A stretch of 64,000 nucleotides of DNA from Glaciihabitans arcticus. GTDB taxonomy: Bacteria; Actinomycetota; Actinomycetes; Actinomycetales; Microbacteriaceae. Positions 51,440 through 60,571 of this stretch are shown in pieces. Numbering within the stretch: position 1 is the stretch's first letter; the number at the start of each line of letters is the position of its first letter. The stretch is taken from NCBI RefSeq assembly GCF_004310685.1, contig NZ_SISG01000001.1:558001-622000 (forward strand). Reading direction: 5' to 3'. The position numbers and the translations under genes were made by a program. Under the pieces are notes generated by a model. It worked only from the letters and a program-made list of their open reading frames with translations, did no database searches and was not told the origin of the DNA.

Positions 51440-52360
51440 GTGGAAACTCTGAGCACCGTCGCCGTCGTCACCGTCCTCGTCGCCCTCGGCCTCTGGCTCG
51501 CCATCACGATCGTCCAGGTGAGCACGCTGGCCAAGCGGATCGTCGAAGCTGCCCGTGCCCGTGACTACCACCACTCGGCCGCGACCCGCAGGCGCAGCGT
51601 CGAACTGCTGTGGACCATCCCCGGCGTCGCGGTGCTCGGCATCACCCTCGTCTTCGGCGTCGAGGTCGCTGCGCGCGCCATCTTCGACGGCGGCTCGGTG
51701 TGGGGCTGGACGGTTCTCGCCCTCGTCATCCTGGTCGGAGCATTCGCGGGTCTCGGCGTCGTCGCCGGTCTCATTCGTAAGGAACGACCCGACTACTCGT
51801 CGATCCGCGCCGACCTTAACGAGCTGCTCGGGCAGCGCCTGACTGTCGAACGCGTCGCCGAGTTCCGGGCCCTGCTGCAGCAAGCGGATACCCGCCAGCG
51901 CCGCATCCGCATCGGCCGCAACAACCGTGCCCGCGTGGCCGGAGCCCGCGCCGAGCTCGAGGACATCTCGGAAGGCTTCACCAAACGCGCACCCACCGGC
52001 ACGGAGGCGGTCAGCTCGATCCGCTGGTCGGTCGCGTACTCGGTGTTCTGGCGCGCGAGCTTCCTCGGAATCCTCGCCGTGCTCGTCTCTCTCGTGCCGT
52101 GGATCGTGCTGCTCGCCCAGGGCGAATGGACCATGGGCACCGTGCTCATCCTTGCCACCCCGATCAGCATCGCCCTCGGCATCACCGGCACTCGCGCGGC
52201 CCTCGCCGCTCGCACCGCCCAGCACGCCGTCTACCTCAAGCAGCGGGCGGAGGTCGTGGCCCTGCTCGAGGAGTTCGACCGCAACGCCCGCAAGGGTGTT
52301 GCCGGGCTCGGCGACCGGGTAGCCCGGGCCCTGCAGATTCTTCGCGACCAACAGTCGTAG
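51440..52360 (+). CDS. Conserved membrane protein with five TM and a soluble middle domain
   Basis: I do not recognise this 306-residue protein. Three membrane segments lie in the N-terminal third (VVTVLVALGLWLAITIVQV, WTIPGVAVLGITLVFGVEV, WTVLALVILVGAFAGLGVVA) and two more near residues 200-260. Between and after them are charged helical regions (TVERVAEFRALLQQADTRQ and KQRAEVVALLEEFDRNA) that could form coiled coils. Start is GTG at 51440. It lies between the MFS and PrsW-like genes, both on the same strand. Confidence 0.7.
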   Translation: METLSTVAVVTVLVALGLWLAITIVQVSTLAKRIVEAARARDYHHSAATRRRSVELLWTIPGVAVLGITLVFGVEVAARAIFDGGSVWGWTVLALVILVGAFAGLGVVAGLIRKERPDYSSIRADLNELLGQRLTVERVAEFRALLQQADTRQRRIRIGRNNRARVAGARAELEDISEGFTKRAPTGTEAVSSIRWSVAYSVFWRASFLGILAVLVSLVPWIVLLAQGEWTMGTVLILATPISIALGITGTRAALAARTAQHAVYLKQRAEVVALLEEFDRNARKGVAGLGDRVARALQILRDQQS

Positions 52361-52417
52361 CGCACACGACCGCCGCGCCGATCGAGCCGCCGAACTCCCG
52401 ACCGGTAGTGTCCTCTC

Positions 52418-53665
52418 ATGACTTCGAGTGACACGACGCCTGCCTCAGCCGCCTACGGCCCCACCGCGAGCCCCGCAGAGGCTCCCGTCGCCGTGCGCCA
52501 GGAGGCCGCGCTCGGCACCGGACCGCACGTCAGCGCCCCGGTCGCCCGCAGCACCACCCTGACCACGCTCGGCATCGTCGGTATCGCCGTGCTGGGTGTC
52601 GTTGCGCTCGGGGTGACCGCCTACCTCCTGCTCGGCCTCGGCCTCGTCGCCGTCGGGTTCGCCGGCATCATGGCGCTCATCCCGCTCGCCATCGTTCTGC
52701 TCGGCGTCAACTGGATCGACCGCTGGGAGCCCGAGCCGCGCGGCATACTCGCCTTCGGCTTCCTCTGGGGTGCGGCCGCCTCGGTCGCCATCGCGCTGAT
52801 CGTCGGCCTCGGCGTGCAGCTCGTCATCGACTCACTCGGCGGCGCCGGAGCCGGCTTTGACTTTTTCGGCGCGGCCATCCAGGCACCCATCGTGGAGGAG
52901 AGCGCCAAGGGATTCGGCCTGCTGCTGATCTTCTGGTTCGCCCGCAAGCACTTCGACAGCCCCGTCGACGGCATCGTCTACGCGGCCTGGATCGCGGGAG
53001 GGTTCGCCTTCACCGAGAACATCCTCTACTTCGGGGTCGAGCTGGTGAACTCGGGCGGATTCAGCGGCAGCGTGTTCGGCATCCTGCTCATGCGCGGCAT
53101 CATGTCACCCTTCGCGCACGTGATGTTCACGGCGGCCACTGGCGTCATGCTCGGCATCGCAGCGAGCCGTGGCAGCAAGGGCTCGACGGTGCTCTGGTTC
53201 CTCGGCGGTCTCGCCATCGCGATCGGCCTGCACGCCCTCTGGAACGGTGCGCTGTTCTTCGTCGGTGAGAACTTCTTCGGCTACTACGCGCTGGTGCAGT
53301 TCCCGCTCTTCGTCGGTGCGGTGCTGCTCGTGATCTTCCTCCGCAAAAAGGAGGCCAAGCTGACACACGACAGGCTGAGCGAATACGCGGCGGTCGGCTG
53401 GTACAAGCCCGACGAGGTCAACGCCCTCGCAACCGGTGCCGGACGCCGCCAGGCGATGGCCTGGGCGCGCCAGCGCGGGCTCGGCGCCGTGATGCGTCGG
53501 TACACGCGCGACTCCACCCGACTCGCCTTCACGCGCCAGCGCCTGATCACCGGCCGCGCGCGAGCCGGTGCAGAAGCGGATGAAGCGGCTCTCCTCCTGG
53601 CGATCGTCGCGACCCGCGCGCAGCTCCAGTCGCCTTCGGCGGCTCCGGTTCAACCCGGCATCTGA
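52418..53665 (+). CDS. PrsW-family intramembrane metalloprotease
   Basis: This 415-residue protein has the PrsW core: AIQAPIVEESAKGFGLLLIF (the Glu-Glu motif), GFAFTENILYF, RGIMSPFAHVMFT with a zinc-ligand His, and LHALWNG with another His. Eight to nine membrane helices surround it. PrsW proteases cleave anti-sigma factors or other membrane proteins to release signals. The C-terminal 90 residues (YKPDEVNALATGAGRRQAM...) are soluble, basic and may bind partners. The substrate is unknown; no sigma/anti-sigma pair lies nearby. Confidence 0.88.
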   Translation: MTSSDTTPASAAYGPTASPAEAPVAVRQEAALGTGPHVSAPVARSTTLTTLGIVGIAVLGVVALGVTAYLLLGLGLVAVGFAGIMALIPLAIVLLGVNWIDRWEPEPRGILAFGFLWGAAASVAIALIVGLGVQLVIDSLGGAGAGFDFFGAAIQAPIVEESAKGFGLLLIFWFARKHFDSPVDGIVYAAWIAGGFAFTENILYFGVELVNSGGFSGSVFGILLMRGIMSPFAHVMFTAATGVMLGIAASRGSKGSTVLWFLGGLAIAIGLHALWNGALFFVGENFFGYYALVQFPLFVGAVLLVIFLRKKEAKLTHDRLSEYAAVGWYKPDEVNALATGAGRRQAMAWARQRGLGAVMRRYTRDSTRLAFTRQRLITGRARAGAEADEAALLLAIVATRAQLQSPSAAPVQPGI

Positions 53666-53678
53666 GCGGCGGGGCCGT

Positions 53679-54761
53679 TCAGCGCCCGAACCCGATAATG
53701 CTGCCGAAGAAGCTCCACGCCCAGTAGGCGACGAAGGCCACAATCGCGATGGTCGCGATCACCGAGCCGCCGCGCTTCAGCCGCTGTCCCTGCGGCGCAA
53801 CGAGGTTCACCGTGCTGTCGCCGATGCGCTCGTCGGCGTAGCGGTCGGTCTGGGTGAGCGTCTTCGCTCCGACCGTGTCGATGATGCGGAAGAGCCGCTG
53901 GTAGACGGCCGGGTCCGTCGGTACGAACGGTGTGGCCGAGTAGACGAACATCCAGTCATCGACGATTTCGACATCGAAGGGTGACGCCTCGTCAATGAGC
54001 AGGGCCATGAGGTCGGGGGTGAAGACGTAGAGGGCGTCTCTCTCATACTGCCTCGGGCAGTACAACGTGAAGTGCTTGCCGAAGTCGCCCTCGAGGCTGA
54101 GCACCTGGTCTTTCGTGAAGCTCACGCCGAGGTTGCTGCCGCCGAAGAGTCCGTTGTTGGAGGTCGCGTCGAGCACCATGTGCGGCAGCTTGCGGTCGAG
54201 ATTGAACGCCATGAAACCCCAGTTGTGGGTGGCTCTGCTATCGCCGCTGCCCGTCTGGTACCGGTAGTTGCCCATGTCGAAGAAGCGGCCCGTCGTAGAG
54301 GTGAGGTGATCCAGCGTGACCCGCGAGTCGCCGCGGTCGAAGATCGCTCCCGGGTACTGCGGGTTCTTGTCTTCGGGGGAAAAGCTCAGCCCGTTGGCGG
54401 CCGCGAAGCGACTGAGGCGCATCCACTTCTCCCAGCGGCTGGTGCCGAACGAGCCGCGCAGGGCCGCGAACACGACGATGCCGGCCACGACAAGGAACAG
54501 GATGACGAAGCCCGTCGCGGCCATGCCGACCGGATTCGCCCCGTTGGTCGAGAAGCTGTTGCCGATGAAGCGCAGGAAGACAAGGGCAAAGAGTGCGAGA
54601 ACGACGACGGTGACGATCGTGGCCACACCCTTGATGGCCAGCTGCGGTCCCATCCTCGCGGCCCACAACTCGCCGCCATTGCGTGCGCCGGTGCGGAATT
54701 CGCGCACCTGCTCGCGGGTGACGGGTGAGATGAGTGCTTCGTAGTTGATGGTGCGGTTCAC
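53679..54761 (-). CDS. Conserved membrane protein of unknown function
   Basis: I do not recognise this 360-residue protein. It has two N-terminal membrane segments (GVATIVTVVVLALFALVFLRF and MAATGFVILFLVVAGIVVFAAL), a large soluble domain with a mixed beta pattern (for example HNWGFMAFNLDRKLPHMVLD) and a C-terminal membrane segment (ATIAIVAFVAYWAWSFFG). The domain may be DUF3137-like; I am not sure. I chose GTG 54761; the frame is open further up. It is divergent from the HelD-like gene. Confidence 0.65.
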   Translation of the reverse strand: MNRTINYEALISPVTREQVREFRTGARNGGELWAARMGPQLAIKGVATIVTVVVLALFALVFLRFIGNSFSTNGANPVGMAATGFVILFLVVAGIVVFAALRGSFGTSRWEKWMRLSRFAAANGLSFSPEDKNPQYPGAIFDRGDSRVTLDHLTSTTGRFFDMGNYRYQTGSGDSRATHNWGFMAFNLDRKLPHMVLDATSNNGLFGGSNLGVSFTKDQVLSLEGDFGKHFTLYCPRQYERDALYVFTPDLMALLIDEASPFDVEIVDDWMFVYSATPFVPTDPAVYQRLFRIIDTVGAKTLTQTDRYADERIGDSTVNLVAPQGQRLKRGGSVIATIAIVAFVAYWAWSFFGSIIGFGR

Positions 54762-54797
54762 ACGAGCATCGTGGCACATGAGGTGGCCGTTAACGGA

Positions 54798-54846
54798 CTC
54801 ATCGCCCAGTGGCGCGGCATTGCCTGCGGCTCTTCTGGGCGATGAG
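54798..54846 (+). promoter_or_regulatory. Long inverted repeat in the HelD gene leader
   Basis: CTCATCGCCCAG (54798-54809) and CTGGGCGATGAG (54835-54846) form a perfect 12-bp stem, extended by one A-T pair, with a 25-nt loop. A second, GC-rich dyad (TTCGG...CCGAA) lies near 54938-54958, and TAGAAT near 54922-54927 is a possible -10. The rest of the 233-bp gap shows no coding frame. It may be a leader hairpin or operator that controls helD expression. Confidence 0.4.
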
Positions 54847-54995
54847 TTGATCTGCTTCAACCATGCTCCTCATCGGCGCGGAGGTCAAGAGGTGAAGAAC
54901 ATCCGCGTCAGTAGAACCCCTAGAATTGATAGCCGGAGATTCGGGCCCCCGGGGCCGAAACTCCTGCAAATCCCGAACAATTCAAAGGATCCCGA

Positions 54996-57242
54996 GTGAC
55001 TTCAGCGGAGTTGGCGAACGAACGCGAGTACGTCGCCGCGCTGTACGCGAGGCTCGACGCCCTGCGCGACGAGGCGGCCGGTGAGCTGCTGAAAGTGCGA
55101 GCGGGCAACCAGGGCGGCACACACCAGAACCGCTCCGAGCGCGACGCCTTCGCCCGCATCTACGAGGATCGCGTAAGCCAGCTCACCGAGATCGACGAGC
55201 GCCTCGCCTTCGGACGACTGACCCTCGACGACGCGTCCGCCGCCGACAGCGACGGCGTCACACACCGTTACATCGGCCGCATCGGGCTTCGGGATGAGAA
55301 CCTGCAGCCGATCCTCCTCGACTGGAGGGTTCCGCAGGCCCGCGCCTTCTACCAGGCCACCGCCGCCAACCCGCTCGGTGCCCGCGCCCGTCGTCACCTG
55401 ACGAGCAAGGGTCGCGACATCGTGCGTATCGACGACGAGATCTTCGACTCGGCGCTGCTCGAGGGCGACACGAGCGCCCTGCAGGGGGAGGCCTCGCTGC
55501 TCGCCTCCCTCACGGCGCAGCGCACGGGTCGTATGGGTGACATCGTCGCCACGATCCAGGCCGAGCAGGACCGCATCATCCGCTCCGAACTGCGTGGTGT
55601 GCTGGTTGTTCAGGGTGGTCCCGGCACCGGCAAGACCGCCGTCGCGCTGCACCGTGCGGCTTACCTGCTCTATTCGCACCGCGAGCGCCTGGCGTCATCC
55701 GGAGTCCTGATCGTGGGGCCGTCGCGCTCGTTCCTGCAGTACATTGAGGCGGTGCTGCCCTCGCTCGGTGAGACCGGCGTGGTGCTGTCGAGCGTCGGCC
55801 AGTTGTTCCCCGGTCACGACACCAGTGCCGATGATGCTGCGGATGTCGCGCGCCTCAAGGGTTCCGCCGAAATGGCGCCGCTGCTGGCGCGGGCCGTCAA
55901 GTCCCGGCAGATCGTGCCGCGCGAGGCGTCGACGGTGGAGGTCAACGGCGAGAAGCTCGTCGTGGAGCCGCAGCTCATCCGCAACGCCATGCAGCGCGCG
56001 TGGGAGGGCCGCAAGCCGCACAACGTGGCGCGCGCCGCCTTCAACAAGGCAGCGCTCTCGTCGCTCGCCCGCTCCCTCGCCGAGCAGCTTCGCGCGCGCG
56101 GCAACACGATCGAGGACAGCGACCAGGCCTGGCTGCGCGAGGACATCCGCACCTCCTACGACGTGAAGGTGCTGCTCAACACGGCCTGGATGCCGCTCAC
56201 CCCCGAGAAGCTCCTGCAGGACCTGTACGCGCGCCCGCAGTGGCTCGCCACCCTCACCGGCGACTGGTCGCCTGCCAAGCGCGCCCTGCTTCACCGCGAG
56301 CGTGACGCGGACTTCACGGTGAGCGACGTGCCGCTGCTCGACGAGGCCGCCGAGTTGCTCGGCGAGGCCGACAACAAGGGCGACGCCGAGAAGCGCGAGC
56401 GCAAGCAGCAGCGCAAGCGCGACATCGAGAACGCAGAGCAGGCGATCCGCAACATGGGTGTCGAGGGTCTCGTCGACGCCGAGTCCCTAGCGACGGGTTT
56501 CGAGGGCTTCGTGGAGCGCGGCTCGACTGCCGAGCTGGCCGCCGCCGACCGCACCTGGACCTACGGCCACATCGTCGTCGACGAGGCACAGGAGCTGTCA
56601 CCGATGCAGTGGCGCCTGCTGCTGCGCCGCTGCCCGCTCAAGTCGTTCACCATCGTCGGCGATGTGGCGCAGGCGAGTGCCGCGGCCGCCGCGACCGACT
56701 GGGACGGCGCCCTCAGCCCCGTTTTCGGCGACTCGTGGCGTCTCGAGGAGCTGACCGTCAACTACCGCACGCCCGCCCAGATCGCAGAGACCGCCGAGTC
56801 CATGGCGATCGCCCACGGCCTGGTCGTCACCCGATCGCGTTCGGTGCGGTCGAGCGAGTGGCCGGTCGACATTCGTGAGACTCCGGATGTCGCGGCTGCC
56901 GTTCTCGACATTGTCAGGTCCGATCGCGCTCTCGATGCCCTCGGCACCGTCGCGATCATCGCGAGCGCGAGCCAGGCTGACGACCTCTACGCGACTCTCG
57001 CGACCGACCTGCGCGGCGGCATCGGTCGCGGTGCCGCGGGCCTGCGTCGCGCGGTAGCGGTGCTGACCCCGCAGGAGTCGAAGGGCCTCGAGTTCGACAC
57101 GGCCATCGTGGTGGAGCCGCAGCTCATCGTCGACGAGATCGATCGCGGCGCGGCAGCGCTGTACGTGGCGATGACCCGCCCCACCCAGCGCCTGCATCTC
57201 GTCGCTTCCGGAGCGATTCCACGGGGCATCCGCACCCCATAA
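54996..57242 (+). CDS. HelD/HelR-like RNA-polymerase-associated ATPase (UvrD superfamily)
   Basis: This 748-residue protein is of the HelD group, which pulls stalled RNA polymerase off DNA; in some actinobacteria the homologue HelR gives rifamycin tolerance. The N-terminal coiled-coil arm (EREYVAALYARLDALRDEA), the HelD-type segment GRIGLRDENLQPILLDWRVP and the Walker A loop GGPGTGKTAVALHR near residue 207 are clear. UvrD motifs follow in the C-terminal half: VVDEAQELSPMQW, VGDVAQ, LTVNYRTPAQIAE and VLTPQESKGLEFD. Start GTG at 54996. The leader holds strong inverted repeats. Confidence 0.9.
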   Translation: MTSAELANEREYVAALYARLDALRDEAAGELLKVRAGNQGGTHQNRSERDAFARIYEDRVSQLTEIDERLAFGRLTLDDASAADSDGVTHRYIGRIGLRDENLQPILLDWRVPQARAFYQATAANPLGARARRHLTSKGRDIVRIDDEIFDSALLEGDTSALQGEASLLASLTAQRTGRMGDIVATIQAEQDRIIRSELRGVLVVQGGPGTGKTAVALHRAAYLLYSHRERLASSGVLIVGPSRSFLQYIEAVLPSLGETGVVLSSVGQLFPGHDTSADDAADVARLKGSAEMAPLLARAVKSRQIVPREASTVEVNGEKLVVEPQLIRNAMQRAWEGRKPHNVARAAFNKAALSSLARSLAEQLRARGNTIEDSDQAWLREDIRTSYDVKVLLNTAWMPLTPEKLLQDLYARPQWLATLTGDWSPAKRALLHRERDADFTVSDVPLLDEAAELLGEADNKGDAEKRERKQQRKRDIENAEQAIRNMGVEGLVDAESLATGFEGFVERGSTAELAAADRTWTYGHIVVDEAQELSPMQWRLLLRRCPLKSFTIVGDVAQASAAAAATDWDGALSPVFGDSWRLEELTVNYRTPAQIAETAESMAIAHGLVVTRSRSVRSSEWPVDIRETPDVAAAVLDIVRSDRALDALGTVAIIASASQADDLYATLATDLRGGIGRGAAGLRRAVAVLTPQESKGLEFDTAIVVEPQLIVDEIDRGAAALYVAMTRPTQRLHLVASGAIPRGIRTP

Positions 57243-57355
57243 TCCCGGTCCGCCCACCCGCTCACTGGGGGTAGTGGCCCTTCTCCTGGCGCGGCACCAT
57301 TGAGTATCGAGCGTTCGCCAGTGCGAATCGCCGCAACGCTCGGCGGGGTGGGGAA

Positions 57356-58213
57356 ATGATGACGGACGGGGATGTGTCCGCGCGCGATCGCGCATCGAAC
57401 TCCGGCTCGCCGATCGATGCCAGCCACGCCGACAACTTCGCCGGCCAGTCGGTGATGTCCGAACTGCTGCGCGCCCAGGCCGATGCCCGCTCGCGCACCT
57501 GGCTCGCCCGTGTCTTCGGCGTCGCACCGCTTACCCCGGTGACCCGTCCCCTGTATCAGGCCGTGCTCGGCGAGCTCGAGGTGGGCGACATCCTCGGCAA
57601 TCTCGGTTCGGAGTGGCGCGCGCTGCACGCTCTTCCGGTCGCCGAGGAAGGCATCGAGATCGCGCACCTCGTGATCGGGCCGGGCGGGGTCTACGTCGTC
57701 ACGACTCGCAACCTCGCCGGCGAGGCGGTGTGGGCCTCGCAGCGCACGCTGATGGTGAGCGGGATACGTTATCCCGACATTCGCAACATGGAATTCGAGA
57801 TGGGCCGCGTTGAGCGCCTGCTCGGCTCTGCGGTCGGCGACCCCGTCGAGGTTTCGGGTGTGCTCGCCGTCGTCTCGCCCAAGTCACTCACCGTTCGCCA
57901 GAAGCACCGCGACGTCGAGGTAATCGCCTCGTCGGAGCTCGCGGCCTGGCTCGTTCGTCGCCCGCGTGTGCTCTCTGGCAAGGAGGTCGCCGCGATCGCT
58001 GCGGCCGCGGCCGAGCCGTCGACCTGGCATCTCACCGACGATGTCGACACCTCGGGTGTGCTCGCCGAGTTCGAGTCGTTGCGGTCGAGCGTCGTGCGGG
58101 CATGGCGCCTGCAGGTCCTCTGGGCGACGGCGGTCACGCTGGTCGGCGCGGGCAGTTTTCTCGGCGTGACGTTCGTGATCCTGCTCAACGCCATCGGCGC
58201 CCTGCCGCGCTGA
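57356..58213 (+). CDS. NERD-domain (nuclease-related) protein with C-terminal TM
   Basis: This 285-residue protein has a NERD-type core at residues 70-190 (LGNLGSEWRALHALPVAEEG and HLVIGPGGVYVVTTRNLAG). In the full nuclease the last Lys of the TKN site is catalytic; here it reads TRN, so activity is uncertain. A membrane segment lies at the very C terminus (VLWATAVTLVGAGSFLGVTFVILL), which anchors the protein. It lies 113 bp after the HelD-like gene, and NERD domains are often found with UvrD-type helicases. Confidence 0.78.
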   Translation: MMTDGDVSARDRASNSGSPIDASHADNFAGQSVMSELLRAQADARSRTWLARVFGVAPLTPVTRPLYQAVLGELEVGDILGNLGSEWRALHALPVAEEGIEIAHLVIGPGGVYVVTTRNLAGEAVWASQRTLMVSGIRYPDIRNMEFEMGRVERLLGSAVGDPVEVSGVLAVVSPKSLTVRQKHRDVEVIASSELAAWLVRRPRVLSGKEVAAIAAAAAEPSTWHLTDDVDTSGVLAEFESLRSSVVRAWRLQVLWATAVTLVGAGSFLGVTFVILLNAIGALPR

Positions 58214-58272
58214 CTCCGCCCGCTGCTGACCCGCTCGCTTTGGGCGGCACCTACACGGCCTAGGCTCGGAGC

Positions 58273-59199
58273 ATGACTTCCGCGATCCCCGCCCGTTCCG
58301 CCCGCTACTCGACCTACGGCCCGGCCAGCGTGCTCAGCATCGTGACTCGGGATGTCGCACCTCCCGCCGCAGGCAAGGTGCGCGTCGCCGTGCGCGTCGC
58401 CGGCCTCAACCCTGCGGATACCAAGATCCGCGAGGGGCTCTGGCCCTCCCTCCCCGCCCAGTTTCCCGCGGGAATCGGCCGGGAGATGGCCGGTGTCGTC
58501 GAGGCCGTCGGCGAGGGTGTGACGCTGGTCACCGTCGGCGATGAGGTGTTCGGCAACGTCGCCGGCAGTGCGATCGCGCAGTACGTGCTCACCAACCAGA
58601 TCAACCTCGCCCACAAGCCGGTCGAGCTCGACTGGATCACGGCCGGGGGCATGTCGCTCGTCGGCCAGACCGCGTGGGACTCGGTCGCGTCGCAGTCCGT
58701 CACCGCGGAGGACGTGGTGCTCGTGAGCGCCGCCGCCGGTGGCGTCGGCAGCATCACGTCGCAGCTTCTGGTGCGCGCGGGCGCCACAGTGATCGGCACG
58801 GCGAGTGAGTCCAACCACGAGTTCCTGCGGTCGATCGGGGTGATCCCGGTCAGCTACGGCCCGGGACTCGTCGACCGCGTGCGCGCGGCCGCGGGGGATC
58901 GCACTGTCACCGTCGTCTTCGATCACCACGGTGCGGAGACCATCGAGGCCGGTCTCGCTCTCGGCGTCGACCCGTCGCGTATCAATACGATCGCGGCGGA
59001 CGCCGAACAGTTCGGGGTTGTGCACGTCGGGCGCGGACCGATCAACGCGGCGACGCTCGAGGAACTCGCTCGTCTTGTCGTGGCGGGCGAGCTCGTGTTC
59101 GACGTCGATTCGACCTATCCGCTCGACGAGGTCGTCGCGGCCTTCGAGCACCTCGACGGCGGGCACGTGCGCGGCAAGATCGTCGTCACGATCCCGTAG
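58273..59199 (+). CDS. NADP-dependent oxidoreductase, MDR/quinone-reductase type
   Basis: This 308-residue zinc-independent MDR protein has the GroES-like start (PPAAGKVRVAVRVAGLNPAD), the IGREMAGVVEAVGEGV segment and the cofactor loop SAAAGGVGSITSQLLVRAGA. It lacks zinc-ligand cysteines. It would reduce quinones or enones using NADPH. It is not in an operon; the gene before it is the NERD-type gene (59 bp), and the SDR after it is convergent. Confidence 0.85.
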   Translation: MTSAIPARSARYSTYGPASVLSIVTRDVAPPAAGKVRVAVRVAGLNPADTKIREGLWPSLPAQFPAGIGREMAGVVEAVGEGVTLVTVGDEVFGNVAGSAIAQYVLTNQINLAHKPVELDWITAGGMSLVGQTAWDSVASQSVTAEDVVLVSAAAGGVGSITSQLLVRAGATVIGTASESNHEFLRSIGVIPVSYGPGLVDRVRAAAGDRTVTVVFDHHGAETIEAGLALGVDPSRINTIAADAEQFGVVHVGRGPINAATLEELARLVVAGELVFDVDSTYPLDEVVAAFEHLDGGHVRGKIVVTIP

Positions 59200-59206
59200 C
59201 CGACCG

Positions 59207-59956
59207 CTACCGTCCGCGCAGCGCGCCCTTCGCGACGATGCTCGCGGGCACCCACTTGGTGAGCCAGACCAAAAACTTGTAGCGGAAGGTCGGCACCGAG
59301 ATCGCCCTACCGCGCGCGACATCCCGCAGGGCGATGCGCACGAGCTGGTCGGCGTTCAACCACATGAAGGCCGGCACGTTGTCCTTGTCGACCTTCATAC
59401 GGTCGTGGAACTCGGTGTGCACGAATCCGGGTGCGACGGCGGTGACCGTGATGCCGCGCGAGCGATAGTGGATGTTCGCCCACCGGCTGAAGCTCAGCAG
59501 CCAGGCCTTGGCTGCGCCGTAGCTGCCGCGCGGGGTGAAGCCGGCGACGCTCGCGATGTTGATGATGGTCCCCGATTTCTTCGGGAGCATCTGCTGCAGA
59601 GCCGCATGGGTGAGGCGCATCGGGACGGCGACGAGCAGGTCGAGGTGGCCCTGTTCATCCTCGATCGGATTCTCATCGAAGGGCGGGCGCAGGCCGAAGC
59701 CGGCGTTGTTGACGAGCAGGGTGACGTCATCCCGGGCGACGCGCTTCTCGACGGCGGCAAGGCCGTCAGGGGTCATCAGGTCGGCGGTGAGCACCTCGGA
59801 GTCGACGCCGAACGCGGCGTGCAGCTCGGCGGCCTTCGCCTCGAGCCGTGCCGTATCGCGTGCTACGAGGATGAGGTTGGTTCCCTGTGCGGCCAGCTGT
59901 CGGGCGAATTCGGCGCCGATGCCGGCGGTCGCTCCGGTGATGAGTGCGAGTGACAT
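59207..59956 (-). CDS. SDR-family oxidoreductase
   Basis: This 249-residue short-chain dehydrogenase has GATAGIGAEFARQLA (cofactor loop), LVNNAGFGLRPPF, the catalytic Ser in NIASVAGFTPRG and the YGAAK motif. The C-terminal tail (RYKFLVWLTKWVPASIV) looks like an amphipathic membrane-associated helix, as in the DltE / 3-oxo-acyl-reductase-like subgroup. The substrate is unknown. It is convergent with the MDR gene and divergent from the TIR gene. Confidence 0.85.
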   Translation of the reverse strand: MSLALITGATAGIGAEFARQLAAQGTNLILVARDTARLEAKAAELHAAFGVDSEVLTADLMTPDGLAAVEKRVARDDVTLLVNNAGFGLRPPFDENPIEDEQGHLDLLVAVPMRLTHAALQQMLPKKSGTIINIASVAGFTPRGSYGAAKAWLLSFSRWANIHYRSRGITVTAVAPGFVHTEFHDRMKVDKDNVPAFMWLNADQLVRIALRDVARGRAISVPTFRYKFLVWLTKWVPASIVAKGALRGR

Positions 59957-60068
59957 GCGTCAACGCTAGCGCTGTCCTTCACCCTTTCGGGGGTGTCCCG
60001 CTGAACGCCGAGAGCCCCTATCCTTCTAGTGGCCGCCACCGTGGGTGTCGACAGCACAGGGGAGTGAC

Positions 60069-60563
60069 ATGACGAGCGCGTATTTCAGCTACCACTTTGC
60101 ACAGGATGCGGTTCGGGCGTCTGCTGCCCGTCGCGTTATGGGCCTCGAAGCGGACGAGCCGATCAGCCCCGTCGCCTGGGAAGAGCTCGGCTACGGCGGA
60201 GAGAACGCCGTCACCCGCTGGGTCGCCGAACGTATGCGCGGCAAGGACTGCGTCGTCGTCTTTGTCGGGGCCCAGACCTCACTGCGCAAGTGGGTCAAGT
60301 ACGAGATCAAGGAAGCGTGGGAGTCCGGTCGCGGCATCATCGGCATCGATGTGCACCAGCTGCTCGACAACCGCGGCAAGCCGGGCAAGCCCGGCAAGAA
60401 CCCGTTCGAGCAGTTCGCCTACGGCGGGGTCAACCTGTCGACGATCATCAAGGTGCACCAGCCCCTCGGTGACACGCAGGAGGAGCGCCTCGCCCACATC
60501 GCGGCGAATGCGCCGATCTGGGCTGCGAATGCGGTTGCTGCTCGTCGCGTTCCTGTCGCCTGA
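60069..60563 (+). CDS. ThsB-like TIR-domain protein (DUF1863 / MTH538 type)
   Basis: This 164-residue protein consists of one TIR-like domain of the MTH538/DUF1863 family, the same type as Thoeris ThsB. Typical features are the start SAYFSYHFAQDAVRASAARR, then ENAVTRWVAERMRGKDCVVVFVGAQTSLRKWVKYEI with the family Glu (E79) and GIIGIDVHQL. ThsB TIRs turn NAD into cyclic ADP-ribose signals after phage sensing. The ATG at 60069 has a GGGGAG site; a GTG eight codons upstream is less likely. No ThsA gene is in the window. The next gene, 8 bp downstream, encodes a GyrI-like ligand-binding domain. Confidence 0.88.
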   Translation: MTSAYFSYHFAQDAVRASAARRVMGLEADEPISPVAWEELGYGGENAVTRWVAERMRGKDCVVVFVGAQTSLRKWVKYEIKEAWESGRGIIGIDVHQLLDNRGKPGKPGKNPFEQFAYGGVNLSTIIKVHQPLGDTQEERLAHIAANAPIWAANAVAARRVPVA

Positions 60564-60571
60564 TCTGAGAC

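Noticed and set aside
49958-52351. 797-codon open frame on the minus strand
   Set aside because: It lies opposite the SDR, MFS and membrane protein genes, which have clear family motifs. Its product is Asp/Glu/Arg/Gly-rich without domains, typical of an antisense shadow in high-GC DNA.
57356-58213. NERD-type protein as a confident nuclease
   Set aside because: The catalytic Lys position reads Arg, so activity is not assumed; only domain similarity is claimed.
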